From the NCBI RefSeq assembly GCF_003367705.1, contig NZ_CP031425.1, positions 2,418,001 to 2,482,000 of the forward strand: a DNA stretch of 64,000 nucleotides. The letters are read 5' to 3'. The translations under genes and the position numbers were made by a program. The notes under the pieces were generated by a model. It saw only the letters and a list, made by a program, of their open reading frames with translations. It made no database searches and had not been told where the DNA came from. Position 1 is the stretch's first letter. The number at the start of each line of letters is the position of its first letter. This document shows positions 27,327 through 36,523 of the stretch, in pieces. The stretch is from Microbacterium foliorum. GTDB taxonomy: Bacteria; Actinomycetota; Actinomycetes; Actinomycetales; Microbacteriaceae.

Positions 27327-28775
27327 GTGCCCGAAGCATCAGCGAACATCGGAGTCGTCGGACTCGCCGTCATGGGGTCGAACCTCGCCCGCAACCTCGC
27401 CAGCCGCGAGGGCAACACGGTGGCGATCTTCAACCGCAGCTACGAGAAGACCGAGACGCTCCTCTCCGAGCATCCTGAAGCCGAGTTCGTGCCGGCCGCG
27501 ACGTATCGGGAGTTCGCCGACAGCCTCCAGAAGCCGCGCACCGCGATCATCATGGTGAAGGCCGGCAGGCCGACCGACGCCGTGATCGACTCCCTCGTCG
27601 AGGTCTTCGAGCCGGGCGACATCATCGTCGACGGCGGCAACGCGTACTTCCCCGACACGATCCGTCGCGAGAAGGCCGTGCGCGAGACCGGCATCAACTT
27701 CGTCGGCGCCGGCATCTCCGGCGGCGAGGAGGGCGCACTGCTCGGCCCGTCGATCATGCCCGGCGGTTCGGACGAGTCGTGGGTCACCCTCGGACCGATC
27801 CTGAAGTCGATCGCCGCGGTCGCCGAGGGCGAGCCCTGCGTCACGCACGTCGGACACGACGGTGCCGGTCACTTCGTGAAGATGGTGCACAACGGCATCG
27901 AGTACGCCGACATGCAGCTGATCGCCGAAGCGTACGACCTCATCCGCCGCGGCACCGGCAAGTCCCCCGCCGAGATCGCCGAGATCTTCGCCGAGTGGAA
28001 CACGGGTGAGCTCGAGTCGTACCTGATCGAGATCACCGCGGAGGTGCTTCGCCAGGTGGATGCCGAGACCGGCCAGCCGCTCGTCGACGTGATCCTCGAC
28101 CAGGCCGGCGCCAAGGGCACCGGCGCGTGGACGGTGCAGACCGCTCTGTCGCTCGGCGTGCCCGTGTCCGGCATCGCGGAGGCGACCTTCGCCCGGTCAC
28201 TCTCGTCGCATCCCGAGCAGCGTGCCGTGTCGGGCGACCTGCCCGGTCCCGAAGACGAGTTCACGGTCGAGGACACCGAGTCCTTCATCGAAGACGTGCG
28301 GCTGGCGCTCTACGCGTCGAAGATCGTCGCCTACTCGCAGGGCTTCGACGAGATCCGCGCCGGCGCGGCCGAATACGACTGGAACATCGACCTCGGCGCC
28401 ATCAGCAAGATCTGGCGCGGCGGCTGCATCATCCGCGCCCAGTTCCTCAACCGCATCGCCGACGCGTACCAGGCGGAGCCCGGTCTTCCCGTGCTGCTGA
28501 CCGCCCCGTACTTCACCGAGGCCATCACGCGCGCACAGGCGTCGTGGCGTCGTGTCGTGATCGCCGCGGCCGAGGCCGGCATCCCCGCTCCGGCGTTCTC
28601 GTCGTCGCTGTCGTACTACGACGGCATCCGCGCCGACCGCCTCCCGGCCGCTCTCGTGCAGGGTCAGCGTGACTTCTTCGGTGCGCACACGTACAAGCGC
28701 ATCGACAAGCCGGGTACCTTCCACACGCAGTGGTCGGGCGACCGCACCGAGATCGAGGCGGAAGACACGCACTGA
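27327..28775 (+). CDS. gnd: 6-phosphogluconate dehydrogenase, decarboxylating
   Basis: Pentose-phosphate enzyme giving ribulose-5-phosphate, CO2 and NADPH; 482 residues, the long dimeric form. The coenzyme motif VGLAVMGSNLARNLA and FNRSYEKTE (NADP-type Arg and Ser after the motif) are near the start. GAGISGGEEGALLGPSIMPGG, the HFVKMVHNGIEYADMQ catalytic segment and the C-terminal YFGAHTYKR-like FFGAHTYKRID are present. GTG start after TAGGAG. Confidence 0.96.
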   Translation: MPEASANIGVVGLAVMGSNLARNLASREGNTVAIFNRSYEKTETLLSEHPEAEFVPAATYREFADSLQKPRTAIIMVKAGRPTDAVIDSLVEVFEPGDIIVDGGNAYFPDTIRREKAVRETGINFVGAGISGGEEGALLGPSIMPGGSDESWVTLGPILKSIAAVAEGEPCVTHVGHDGAGHFVKMVHNGIEYADMQLIAEAYDLIRRGTGKSPAEIAEIFAEWNTGELESYLIEITAEVLRQVDAETGQPLVDVILDQAGAKGTGAWTVQTALSLGVPVSGIAEATFARSLSSHPEQRAVSGDLPGPEDEFTVEDTESFIEDVRLALYASKIVAYSQGFDEIRAGAAEYDWNIDLGAISKIWRGGCIIRAQFLNRIADAYQAEPGLPVLLTAPYFTEAITRAQASWRRVVIAAAEAGIPAPAFSSSLSYYDGIRADRLPAALVQGQRDFFGAHTYKRIDKPGTFHTQWSGDRTEIEAEDTH

Positions 28776-28791
28776 TCGCGTCTGCGACAGA

Positions 28792-28825
28792 ACGAAGGCC
28801 CCGGTGGGAACGCCGGGGCCTTCGT
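28792..28825 (+). terminator. Terminator of gnd
   Basis: ACGAAGGCCCCGG and CCGGGGCCTTCGT form a perfect 13-bp stem with an 8-base loop, 16 bases after the stop. Confidence 0.85.
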
Positions 28826-28883
28826 CGTGTCCGCTGCGTCGGGCCTCTGAGATCGCCGATGCTCTCGGACCTCACAGCAGACG

Positions 28884-28911
28884 CATAACGGACTCCATAG
28901 AAAACCCATAG
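28884..28911 (+). promoter_or_regulatory. Three CATAR direct repeats upstream of the response regulator
   Basis: CATAA, CATAG and CATAG at 28884, 28896 and 28907, spaced 12 and 11 bases, that is about one helical turn. They lie 25-50 bases before the probable transcription start. OmpR-type regulators bind such phased direct repeats, so autoregulation is possible. Confidence 0.35.
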
Positions 28912-28920
28912 CTGATTCCG

Positions 28921-28926
28921 CAGAAT
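28921..28926 (+). promoter_or_regulatory. Possible -10 element for the two-component operon
   Basis: CAGAAT, 6 bases before the ATG at 28933, the same spacing as other leaderless genes here but with a poorer hexamer. Confidence 0.35.
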
Positions 28927-28932
28927 GTACTC

Positions 28933-29661
28933 ATGAGCACCGATCTCCCCGAACTGCACCGTCCCGACGGCTCTCCGCTGCGCATCCTCGCCGTCGACGA
29001 CGAGCAGATGCTCACCGACCTGCTCGCGATGGCGCTGCGGATGGAGGGCTGGGAGGTGCGCACCGCATCCTCCGGTCTCGAGGCCCTGCAGGTCGCACGC
29101 GAATTCGAGCCGGACGCCCTGGTGCTCGACATCATGATGCCCGACCTCGACGGGATGGCTGTACTGCGCCGACTGCGTGAATCCGGCAGCCTCGTTCCCG
29201 TGCTCTTCCTCACCGCGAAGGATGCTGTCGGCGACCGCGTCGCGGGCCTCACCGCCGGCGGCGACGACTACGTCACCAAGCCCTTCAGCCTCGAGGAGGT
29301 GATCGCGCGACTGCGTGCCATCATCCGCCGCACCGGGCATGCGATGGCCGACGAGGGGCAGTCGATCCTGCGGGTGGCCGACCTCACCCTCAACGAGGAC
29401 AGCCACGAGGTGATGCGCGACGGCACCGAGATCGAGCTCACCGCCACCGAGTTCGAGCTGCTGCGCTACCTGATGCGCAACGAGCGCCGGGTGCTGTCGA
29501 AGGCGCAGATCCTCGATCGGGTCTGGAGCTACGACTTCGGCGGCAAGTCGTCGGTCGTCGAGCTCTACATCTCGTACCTGCGCAAGAAGATCGACGCGGG
29601 CCGCACCCCGCTGCTGCACACCGTGCGAGGTGTGGGCTACATGATCAAGGCGCCGCAGTGA
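28933..29661 (+). CDS. OmpR-family response regulator
   Basis: 242 residues: receiver domain (about 17-130) with the acidic pair in VDDEQ, phospho-acceptor Asp66 in LDIMMPD, FLTAKD and Lys116 in VTKPFSL. A winged-helix Trans_reg_C domain fills about 145-240, with VLSKAQILDRVW and the wing VRGVGYMI. The layout resembles actinobacterial TrcR-type regulators. Its stop overlaps the start of the kinase gene, so the pair is co-expressed. Target genes are unknown. Confidence 0.93.
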   Translation: MSTDLPELHRPDGSPLRILAVDDEQMLTDLLAMALRMEGWEVRTASSGLEALQVAREFEPDALVLDIMMPDLDGMAVLRRLRESGSLVPVLFLTAKDAVGDRVAGLTAGGDDYVTKPFSLEEVIARLRAIIRRTGHAMADEGQSILRVADLTLNEDSHEVMRDGTEIELTATEFELLRYLMRNERRVLSKAQILDRVWSYDFGGKSSVVELYISYLRKKIDAGRTPLLHTVRGVGYMIKAPQ

Positions 29662-31157
29662 GCCATACGAGGATGACGCACAGGCCGATGAGCCTGCAGA
29701 CGAGGCTGATGACCGCGGTGATCGGCTTCGTCTCGCTCATCCTCGTGATCGTGGCCGTGATCACCAGCGCCCTGCTCGGGGGGACGCTCGAGCGTCAGCT
29801 CGAGGACCGGCTGGACGGTTACGCCATGCAGGTGGCGAAGTGGGCGATCAACGTCCCCGAGCAGTATGCGAGCATCGATTCCCTGCTCGACGCCACGAAC
29901 GCCGTGCCGGGGATCCTGCTCGCGGTGTCGAGCCCCGAGAACGGCACCGGCGGCGTGATCTTCCCCGACACCAAGGGACAGTGGAGCGAGGTGTCGCAGA
30001 CGCTCACGGCTGCCGATCTCGCCCGCATGGACGCCGCACTCGGCGGGCAGTCCAGCGCCACCGTCACTCTCGACGACTTCGGCTCCTACCTCGTGGTCGC
30101 GAAGCAGGCGCCGAACGGAGTCACCGTGGTGACCGGGCTCCCCCGCAACGACATCCAGAATCAGCTGGCGACGCTGCTCACGGTGATCGCCCTGGCGACG
30201 ATCGGCGGACTGATCCTGCTCGCCCTCACCACCGCGATCACGATCAGGGTCGGCCTGAGGCCCCTGCGGGCGGTCGCGGCGACGGCCACCCGCGTCGCGA
30301 ACCAGCCGCTCGATCGCGGTGAGGTCGAGATCACCGAGCGCGTGCCCGCCGCCGAAGCGGACCCGCGCACCGAGACCGGCCTCGTGGGCGCCTCGCTCAA
30401 CACCCTGCTCGACCACGTCAACGACTCGCTCGCCTCGCGTCAGAAGAACGAGGAGCGGATGCGTCGGTTCGTCGCCGACGCCAGCCACGAGCTGCGCACG
30501 CCGCTCTCGTCGATCCGCGGGTACTCCGAGCTCTCGCTGCGTGCACTGAAGCAGCAGGCCGGGGAGGCGGCGATCGAGAGCACGACCACCTCGCTCGAAC
30601 GCATCCAGGCGCAGTCGCTGCGGATGACCCGGCTCGTCGAGGATCTGCTGCTGCTCGCTCGGCTCGACGAGGGCCGCGAACTCGTGTACGGCACGGTCGA
30701 TCTCACGCAGCTGGCGCTCGAGGGCCTGTCTGACGCTCGGCCGACGGCCGCCGACCACCACTGGAACATCGAGGCACCCGACGAGCCGCTCGTCATCGTC
30801 GGCGACTCGGGACGCATGCACCAGGTGGTCGCGAACCTGCTCGCGAACGCCCGCACGCACACTCCCCCCGGCACGGCGATCACGCTGAAGGTCAGCCGCG
30901 AGGGCGACGAGGCGGTGCTCCGGGTGCACGACGACGGCCCGGGCATCGACCCAGGGGTGCGCGAGGAGCTGTTCGCGCGGTTCGCCCGAGGCGACAGCTC
31001 GCGTGCCCGCCAGACGGGTGGCACGGGCCTCGGCCTCGCGATCGTCAAGGCGATCGTCGAGGGTCACGGTGGCCGCATCTCCGTCGACAGCCGGCCGGGA
31101 GACACGACCTTCACGGTCCGCATCCCGCTGAGTCCCGGCGGAGTGACCTCTCCGTAG
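29658..31157 (+). CDS. Sensor histidine kinase
   Basis: Membrane kinase, 499 residues, partner of the preceding regulator. Transmembrane helices at about 18-40 and 171-197 enclose a 130-residue extracytoplasmic sensor. A HAMP region follows, then the phospho-His in VADASHELRTPLSS (His277). The ATPase part has NLLANARTHTPPG, DDGPGID and GTGLGLAIVKAIVEGHGG. GTG start overlapping the regulator stop by 4 bp. The signal cannot be read from the sequence. Confidence 0.93.
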   Translation: MSHTRMTHRPMSLQTRLMTAVIGFVSLILVIVAVITSALLGGTLERQLEDRLDGYAMQVAKWAINVPEQYASIDSLLDATNAVPGILLAVSSPENGTGGVIFPDTKGQWSEVSQTLTAADLARMDAALGGQSSATVTLDDFGSYLVVAKQAPNGVTVVTGLPRNDIQNQLATLLTVIALATIGGLILLALTTAITIRVGLRPLRAVAATATRVANQPLDRGEVEITERVPAAEADPRTETGLVGASLNTLLDHVNDSLASRQKNEERMRRFVADASHELRTPLSSIRGYSELSLRALKQQAGEAAIESTTTSLERIQAQSLRMTRLVEDLLLLARLDEGRELVYGTVDLTQLALEGLSDARPTAADHHWNIEAPDEPLVIVGDSGRMHQVVANLLANARTHTPPGTAITLKVSREGDEAVLRVHDDGPGIDPGVREELFARFARGDSSRARQTGGTGLGLAIVKAIVEGHGGRISVDSRPGDTTFTVRIPLSPGGVTSP

Positions 31158-31188
31158 CGGTTCTGGCCTGCATCCTCCCGGCCGGCCC

Positions 31189-31265
31189 GTTTGCAGGACC
31201 CCGGCACGGATGCAGGATCGGACGGCGGAGGTGACCCTGCATCCGTGCTTCGATCCTGCAGACGG
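31189..31265 (+). repeat. 77-bp palindrome-ended element, upstream copy
   Basis: Outer arms GTTTGCAGGACC (31189-31200) and GATCCTGCAGAC (31252-31263) are inverted repeats matching at 10 of 12 positions, with G-T pairs at the other two. Nested inside, GCACGGATGCAGG (31204-31216) and CCTGCATCCGTGC (31236-31248) match perfectly over 13 bp. The whole can fold into one long interrupted hairpin. A second copy of equal length in the same orientation lies at 32240. Confidence 0.85.
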
Positions 31266-31399
31266 CTCGCACCACTCGCCGTCCGAGGCTCTGCGACTCA
31301 GGCAGGACCTCTCCTGCACGGATCCGGATCAGGCCGGGGTCCGTCCTCGGTGCACCGTTCGCAGCCCAACCGCCCGCGTCGTCGGGCATGATCTGTCGG

Positions 31400-32233
31400 A
31401 TGCCGACCGCCGCCCATATCCTCTCCCATCTCGGCGATGCCGCCATGGGTACGACGCTGCGCCGATACGGGCTCAGTCGGCGAATCCTTTCGGCGGCGGT
31501 CCGGAATGGCACCATCCTCCGTGTGCGCAACGGTGTGTTCGCTCTTCCGACGGCTCCGCCCGAGGTGATCACCGCGGCGCAGCACGGCGGCGCCCTGACA
31601 TGTTCGGGTGCTCTCCGCTCGCACGGCGTCTGGACTCTCGACGAGGACGCCGATCCGCACGTCTGGCTGGGCGCTCATGGACGCACCCACCACGTCGACT
31701 GCACCTGCACCGGTCATTACTTCGAGGGGCGCACCCTCTTCGGGATCGCGCCGTTGGAAGACGCCCTCGTGCATGTCTATCTGTGCCGAGGCGACGAGGC
31801 CTTCTTCGTCGCCCTGGAATCCGCTCTGCGCTTGCGCCTGGTCGAAGCCGCAGGTCGCGCGCGGATCCGCTCCCGACTGCCCCTGAAGGCGCAATGGCTC
31901 ATCGACCTTGCTCGGGCCGACGCCGACAGCGGCCTCGAATCGCTGCTGCGACTGCGGCTTCACCTGCTCGGCATCCTTCTCGAATGCCAAGTCGAGATCC
32001 CCTCGGTCGGGAGGGTGGACTTGGTGATCGACGGGAGGCTCATCCTCGAGGCCGACGGTACCGGCAACCACGGCGACGCCGCGCATCGGCACCGCGACCT
32101 GATGCGGGATGCGGAAGCATCCCGGCAAGGATTCGAGACCCTGCGATTCGACTACGCGATGATCGTGCACGACTGGCCGATCGTGGCAGCGGCCATCGTG
32201 TCCGCTGTCGCTCGGCTTCACGCCCGGTTCTGA
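31400..32233 (+). CDS. AbiEi-type HTH plus DUF559 (PD-(D/E)XK-like) protein
   Basis: 277 residues. Residues 5-50 resemble the AbiEi antitoxin-like winged helix, with RNGTILRVRNGVFALP. The C-terminal ~100 residues look like DUF559/Vsr-type nuclease folds: SGLESLLRL (Glu180), then VGRVDLVID (Asp207) and LILEADG (Glu217, Asp219), a basic HRHRDLMRDAE helix and GFETLRFDYA. A DNA-binding nickase or endonuclease is inferred; no cognate AbiEii-like toxin is present. An ATG at 31388 would add four residues; the CATGAT hexamer 7 bases before 31400 favours the shorter form. The gene sits between two 77-bp repeats. Confidence 0.72.
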   Translation: MPTAAHILSHLGDAAMGTTLRRYGLSRRILSAAVRNGTILRVRNGVFALPTAPPEVITAAQHGGALTCSGALRSHGVWTLDEDADPHVWLGAHGRTHHVDCTCTGHYFEGRTLFGIAPLEDALVHVYLCRGDEAFFVALESALRLRLVEAAGRARIRSRLPLKAQWLIDLARADADSGLESLLRLRLHLLGILLECQVEIPSVGRVDLVIDGRLILEADGTGNHGDAAHRHRDLMRDAEASRQGFETLRFDYAMIVHDWPIVAAAIVSAVARLHARF

Positions 32234-32239
32234 CGCACC

Positions 32240-32316
32240 GTTTGCAGGACCACGGCACGGATGCAGGACCAGAAACCCCGGAACGTCCGCAGAACGTGCC
32301 CCGATCCTGCAGACGG
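32240..32316 (+). repeat. 77-bp palindrome-ended element, downstream copy
   Basis: Same orientation and exact length as the copy at 31189. The first 30 bases differ at two positions and the last 21 at two; the centre has diverged and the inner right arm has decayed. It begins 6 bases after the DUF559 stop and could also act as that gene's terminator. Confidence 0.85.
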
Positions 32317-32329
32317 ACCAGACGTGCGC

Positions 32330-32446
32330 CGTGGGCCCGGAGGTGGACCGAGGCCCGGACCCGGACCCGGAAGAAACGGGACGAGACACGGAGCCCGACC
32401 CCGGACCCCGACCCCGGACCCGGAACCTGGACCGGACCTCGGACCG
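32330..32446. repeat. GGACCC-type low-complexity tract
   Basis: An irregular run of GGACCC, CCCGGA and CCCCGA units fills the gap between the downstream palindromic element and the stop of the FNR-fusion gene. No gene is visible in it. Confidence 0.6.
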
Positions 32447-34021
32447 TCAGTACCCGGCGAACGCGTCGGTCGTCAGGGACCTCGCCTTGCGGAGAGCCGG
32501 GGCGAGGTCGGCGATCAGGCGCGGCGGACCCGAGATGTACGAGTGCCGTTCGTCGAGATCGTGCACGTGCCGCTCGAGTCCCGCGGCATCGAGTCGGGCA
32601 CCCTGCGCCCAGCTCCAGTGCGCGGGCAGATCGCTCGGCTCATCGCGGGTGAACACGATCACCCGCGCTCCCGTCTCCGCGAGCTCGTCACGGAACGCGA
32701 GCTCCGCGCTGCTCGACGCCACGTACACGAGGACCACGTCGCGTCGCTGCCCTGTCAGCTGCAGCTGCCGCAGCTGCGACACGAACGGGGTGACGCCGAT
32801 CCCCGCCGCGACCATCAGAACGGGTGTCTCCTCTCGCGGCAGCAGGAAGTCGCCCCAGGTGCCCGTGACCGCGAGGCCGGCGCCGGGCACGGCATCGGCC
32901 AGTGCGCGCTTGTAGCTCGACGGATGCGCCTGATCGCCGTGCTTGTAGGCGATGCGCAGCGTGGGAAGGTCCGCGGGAGCCGAGACGATGCTGAACTCTC
33001 GTCGGGTGCCGCGCACGTCGGGGCGGCGATGCGGGACGTCGAGTTCGAGGTACTGACCCGGCAGGAACTTGACGGGCCCCTCGACCCGGAAGGTGAGCTC
33101 CTGCGCTGTCGGGGTGACCGAGCGCCTCTTCTCCAGCACCAGCTTCACGGATCCGCGCAGGGCGAAGGCGAACGCGAGCAGGTTCCCGATGATCAGCGCG
33201 CGCTCCTGTCCGAGGGTGAACAGCGAACCCACGGCGATCGGCCAGCCGGCGAGCACACCCACCAGCGCCGCCACCGAGAACTGCTGCCAGCGACGCGGCG
33301 GCAGGGTCAGCGGCTCGGACAGCATGAACGCGCCGAGGAACAGGAACGGAGACTGCAGCACGGCGAACGACAGGGCCGTGCCCACGTCGAACGCGAACGA
33401 TGCCTCCTGCGCCTGGACCGCCTGGCGCAGGACCGACACCGCGACCGCGATCACCAGGAAGATCACGACGATGCGCACCTTCTCGGTGCGCCACAGCACG
33501 GCGAGACCGAGGATGGCGACCGGGACGAGAAGCGTGGGGGTTCCCGCCCACCATGACGACGATGTTCCCAGCCACTCGAAGGCGCCGAAGGATCCGAGGA
33601 TCGAGACGACCGAGGCGCCGAACGCGGCGGGATTGACGATATGCCTGCCCCGCCACACGATCAGGTACTTCGAGAGGCTCGCGACCACTCCGGCGATAGC
33701 GAGCCCGAGGAGCGCGCTCGGCTCGATGCCGGGGCGGAGCACGAACAGCAGGATCAGCGCGGTCACGAGAGACGACTCGATGCGCCACGGTCGGCGGAGG
33801 ATGCGCTGCGCGGCCGCGTCGACGAGGGAGATCACCACCGCGAGCACGACCAGGGAGACGAGGATCTCGACCGGAGTGGGCGACACGATCACCCCCAGTG
33901 CCGACATCACCAGAGCGATGGCCGTCAGCGCGACGAGCGCGAACAGCACCATTCGGTACATCGAGATGCCGCCGAGCAGCGCGAGGACGCGCTGGCGTGC
34001 GGAGGTGATGAAGGTGATCAC
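32447..34021 (-). CDS. RnfD/NqrB-like membrane domain fused to FNR-type oxidoreductase
   Basis: 524 residues. Residues 1-290 contain about eight to nine transmembrane helices of the RnfD/NqrB kind, with HIVNPAAFGA and GAFMLSEPLTLPPRRWQQ. The C-terminal half is a ferredoxin-NADP reductase module: FLPGQYLEL and REFSIVSAP bind flavin, VAAGIGVTPFVSQLR binds NAD(P), and YISGPPRLI completes it. It should move electrons from NAD(P)H across the membrane. The two downstream genes encode a flavin transferase and an FMN-binding lipoprotein, the likely acceptor side. Confidence 0.82.
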   Translation of the reverse strand: MITFITSARQRVLALLGGISMYRMVLFALVALTAIALVMSALGVIVSPTPVEILVSLVVLAVVISLVDAAAQRILRRPWRIESSLVTALILLFVLRPGIEPSALLGLAIAGVVASLSKYLIVWRGRHIVNPAAFGASVVSILGSFGAFEWLGTSSSWWAGTPTLLVPVAILGLAVLWRTEKVRIVVIFLVIAVAVSVLRQAVQAQEASFAFDVGTALSFAVLQSPFLFLGAFMLSEPLTLPPRRWQQFSVAALVGVLAGWPIAVGSLFTLGQERALIIGNLLAFAFALRGSVKLVLEKRRSVTPTAQELTFRVEGPVKFLPGQYLELDVPHRRPDVRGTRREFSIVSAPADLPTLRIAYKHGDQAHPSSYKRALADAVPGAGLAVTGTWGDFLLPREETPVLMVAAGIGVTPFVSQLRQLQLTGQRRDVVLVYVASSSAELAFRDELAETGARVIVFTRDEPSDLPAHWSWAQGARLDAAGLERHVHDLDERHSYISGPPRLIADLAPALRKARSLTTDAFAGY

Positions 34022-34045
34022 GGTCTTATCTTCCCTCTCGGGGAC

Positions 34046-34903
34046 TCAGGAACGGGCGGTGAAAAGCTGGGCGGGGCAGTCGGGCGAGCGCTCGGCCCGG
34101 CCGTCCGTGGACATCCGCACCCACTCGACGCCCCAGGATGCGGCGAGCTCCGGGCCGCCGTCGAAGAACAGCGCGGTCGCGACGGCATCCGCTCGCATGG
34201 CGTCCGGCGCGATCGCCCACGTGGCCGCCCACGTCCGCACGGGCAGCCCGGTGCGGGCGTCGAGCACGTGGTGCAGCCCGTCGCCCCACGTGCGGCGGTT
34301 GACCGCGGAGGCGCACAGCGCGGCGTCCTTCAGCTCGACGACGCCGATCGCCCTCGTCGCGTCGTACGGATGCTCGAGGCCGACGCGCACGGCGCTCCCG
34401 CGCACGCGCATGTCACCTCCCGCATCGACGACGAGGCCGCCCGGCAGATCCGCGAGCACGCCGCTGACGAGGTCGACGAGACGTCCCTTGCCGAGTGCAC
34501 CCACATCGAGCAGGGTCGGCTCGTCGGCGGTCACCGCCTGCGGGGTCCACCGCAGCCGCTGCGACCACTCGCGGGGAGCGGCGATCGGATCGCCCGCGAC
34601 GAGAGAGTACGAGGCGTCGTATCCCAGCGCCGCCAGACTGTCGGCGACGAGAGGATTCACCGCTCCCGCTGTGGCATGCGCGAGCTCTCGATACGCGTCG
34701 AGCATCGCCCCCGCATCCGCAGAGGCGATCTCACCGCCCTCGCGTCCGACCCTGGTGACCGCGGAATCCGTGCGGAACCGCGACCACTCCGCGTCGAAAC
34801 GCTCGATCTCGGCGGCGACCCGGCCCTTGGCGTCGCTCTCGAGATCATCGGTCGTCTCGATCTCCCAGCGGGTGCCGATCGCGTCGAAACGCCAGATCGC
34901 CAT
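34046..34903 (-). CDS. apbE: FAD:protein FMN transferase (ApbE family)
   Basis: Attaches FMN from FAD to Thr/Ser of target proteins; 285 residues. Motifs: LLDVGALGKGRLVDLV, VDAGGDMRVRG, the GLHHVLDARTG segment and the metal-site ADAVATALFF. No signal peptide or lipobox is evident, although the presumed substrate is an exported lipoprotein encoded next door; either modification happens inside before export, or the true start lies elsewhere. The gene lies between the FMN-binding protein and the FNR fusion. Confidence 0.9.
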   Translation of the reverse strand: MAIWRFDAIGTRWEIETTDDLESDAKGRVAAEIERFDAEWSRFRTDSAVTRVGREGGEIASADAGAMLDAYRELAHATAGAVNPLVADSLAALGYDASYSLVAGDPIAAPREWSQRLRWTPQAVTADEPTLLDVGALGKGRLVDLVSGVLADLPGGLVVDAGGDMRVRGSAVRVGLEHPYDATRAIGVVELKDAALCASAVNRRTWGDGLHHVLDARTGLPVRTWAATWAIAPDAMRADAVATALFFDGGPELAASWGVEWVRMSTDGRAERSPDCPAQLFTARS

Positions 34904-34919
34904 TGCCGTGGGCAGGCGC

Positions 34920-35393
34920 CTAGGCGGCGGCCTGCTCCTTGATCGACGCGACGGCCTCGTTGAATCCGCCGCTGGTGAGCGAGGATCCGGCGACGCGGTC
35001 GACCTTCAGGTCGTCGAGCGACTTGCCCACGACCTCATCCGAGATTCCCTTGATGAACTGTCCCTGGTACTGCTCGGTCTCGCGGGCCTTCGGGTCGCCC
35101 GTCACCTTCACGTCCTTCACGACGCCGTCGGCGATCGTGAGGGTGACGCTGACCGACTCCACGGTCTCGGGCGTCTGGTACGAGCCGTCGGCCGTGTACG
35201 TGCCGTCGGTGTAGTCGCCCGTCGCGGCCGAGCTCGTGGGGGCATCGGACTCGGCGGTGGTGCCCGTGCCCGCCCCGCTGGACGAGTCCTCGGCGTCGGC
35301 GGTGCCGGAGCACCCTGCGAGGACGAGGAGCCCCGCGACGCCGGCGATGGCAGCGCCCTTGCGAACAGAAGTCGGTACAGTCGTGCGGATCAT
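34920..35393 (-). CDS. FMN-binding domain lipoprotein
   Basis: 157 residues. Signal peptide with lipobox VLAGC (Cys28), then a Ser/Thr/Ala/Gly linker to about residue 65. The rest is an FMN_bind domain: DGTYTADGSYQTPETVES, KVTGDPK and the flavin-attachment region VAGSSLTSGGF, where Ser replaces the usual Thr of SGAT-type sites. It should carry covalent FMN on the outer membrane face and accept electrons from the FNR fusion. GGAAGG precedes the ATG. It is transcribed ahead of apbE. Confidence 0.82.
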   Translation of the reverse strand: MIRTTVPTSVRKGAAIAGVAGLLVLAGCSGTADAEDSSSGAGTGTTAESDAPTSSAATGDYTDGTYTADGSYQTPETVESVSVTLTIADGVVKDVKVTGDPKARETEQYQGQFIKGISDEVVGKSLDDLKVDRVAGSSLTSGGFNEAVASIKEQAAA

Positions 35394-35478
35394 GATGGTC
35401 CTTCCGGCCTTGATCGATGTGTTGTCTCGACCGTAGGGATCGCGTCTATGCACGGGCTGTGCCCCGGGTATGGGGACC

Positions 35479-36513
<1,035 letters not shown>

Positions 36514-36523
36514 CGTTTTTCGC

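Noticed and set aside
31388..32233. Type IV AbiE toxin-antitoxin system
   Set aside because: The gene has an AbiEi-like HTH, but no nucleotidyltransferase (AbiEii) gene lies on either side, and the C-terminus is nuclease-like. I therefore do not call it an antitoxin.
31189..32316. Insertion sequence or CRISPR repeat pair
   Set aside because: Two copies only, separated by one gene, no transposase of known type, no target-site duplication that I could recognise, and no cas genes.
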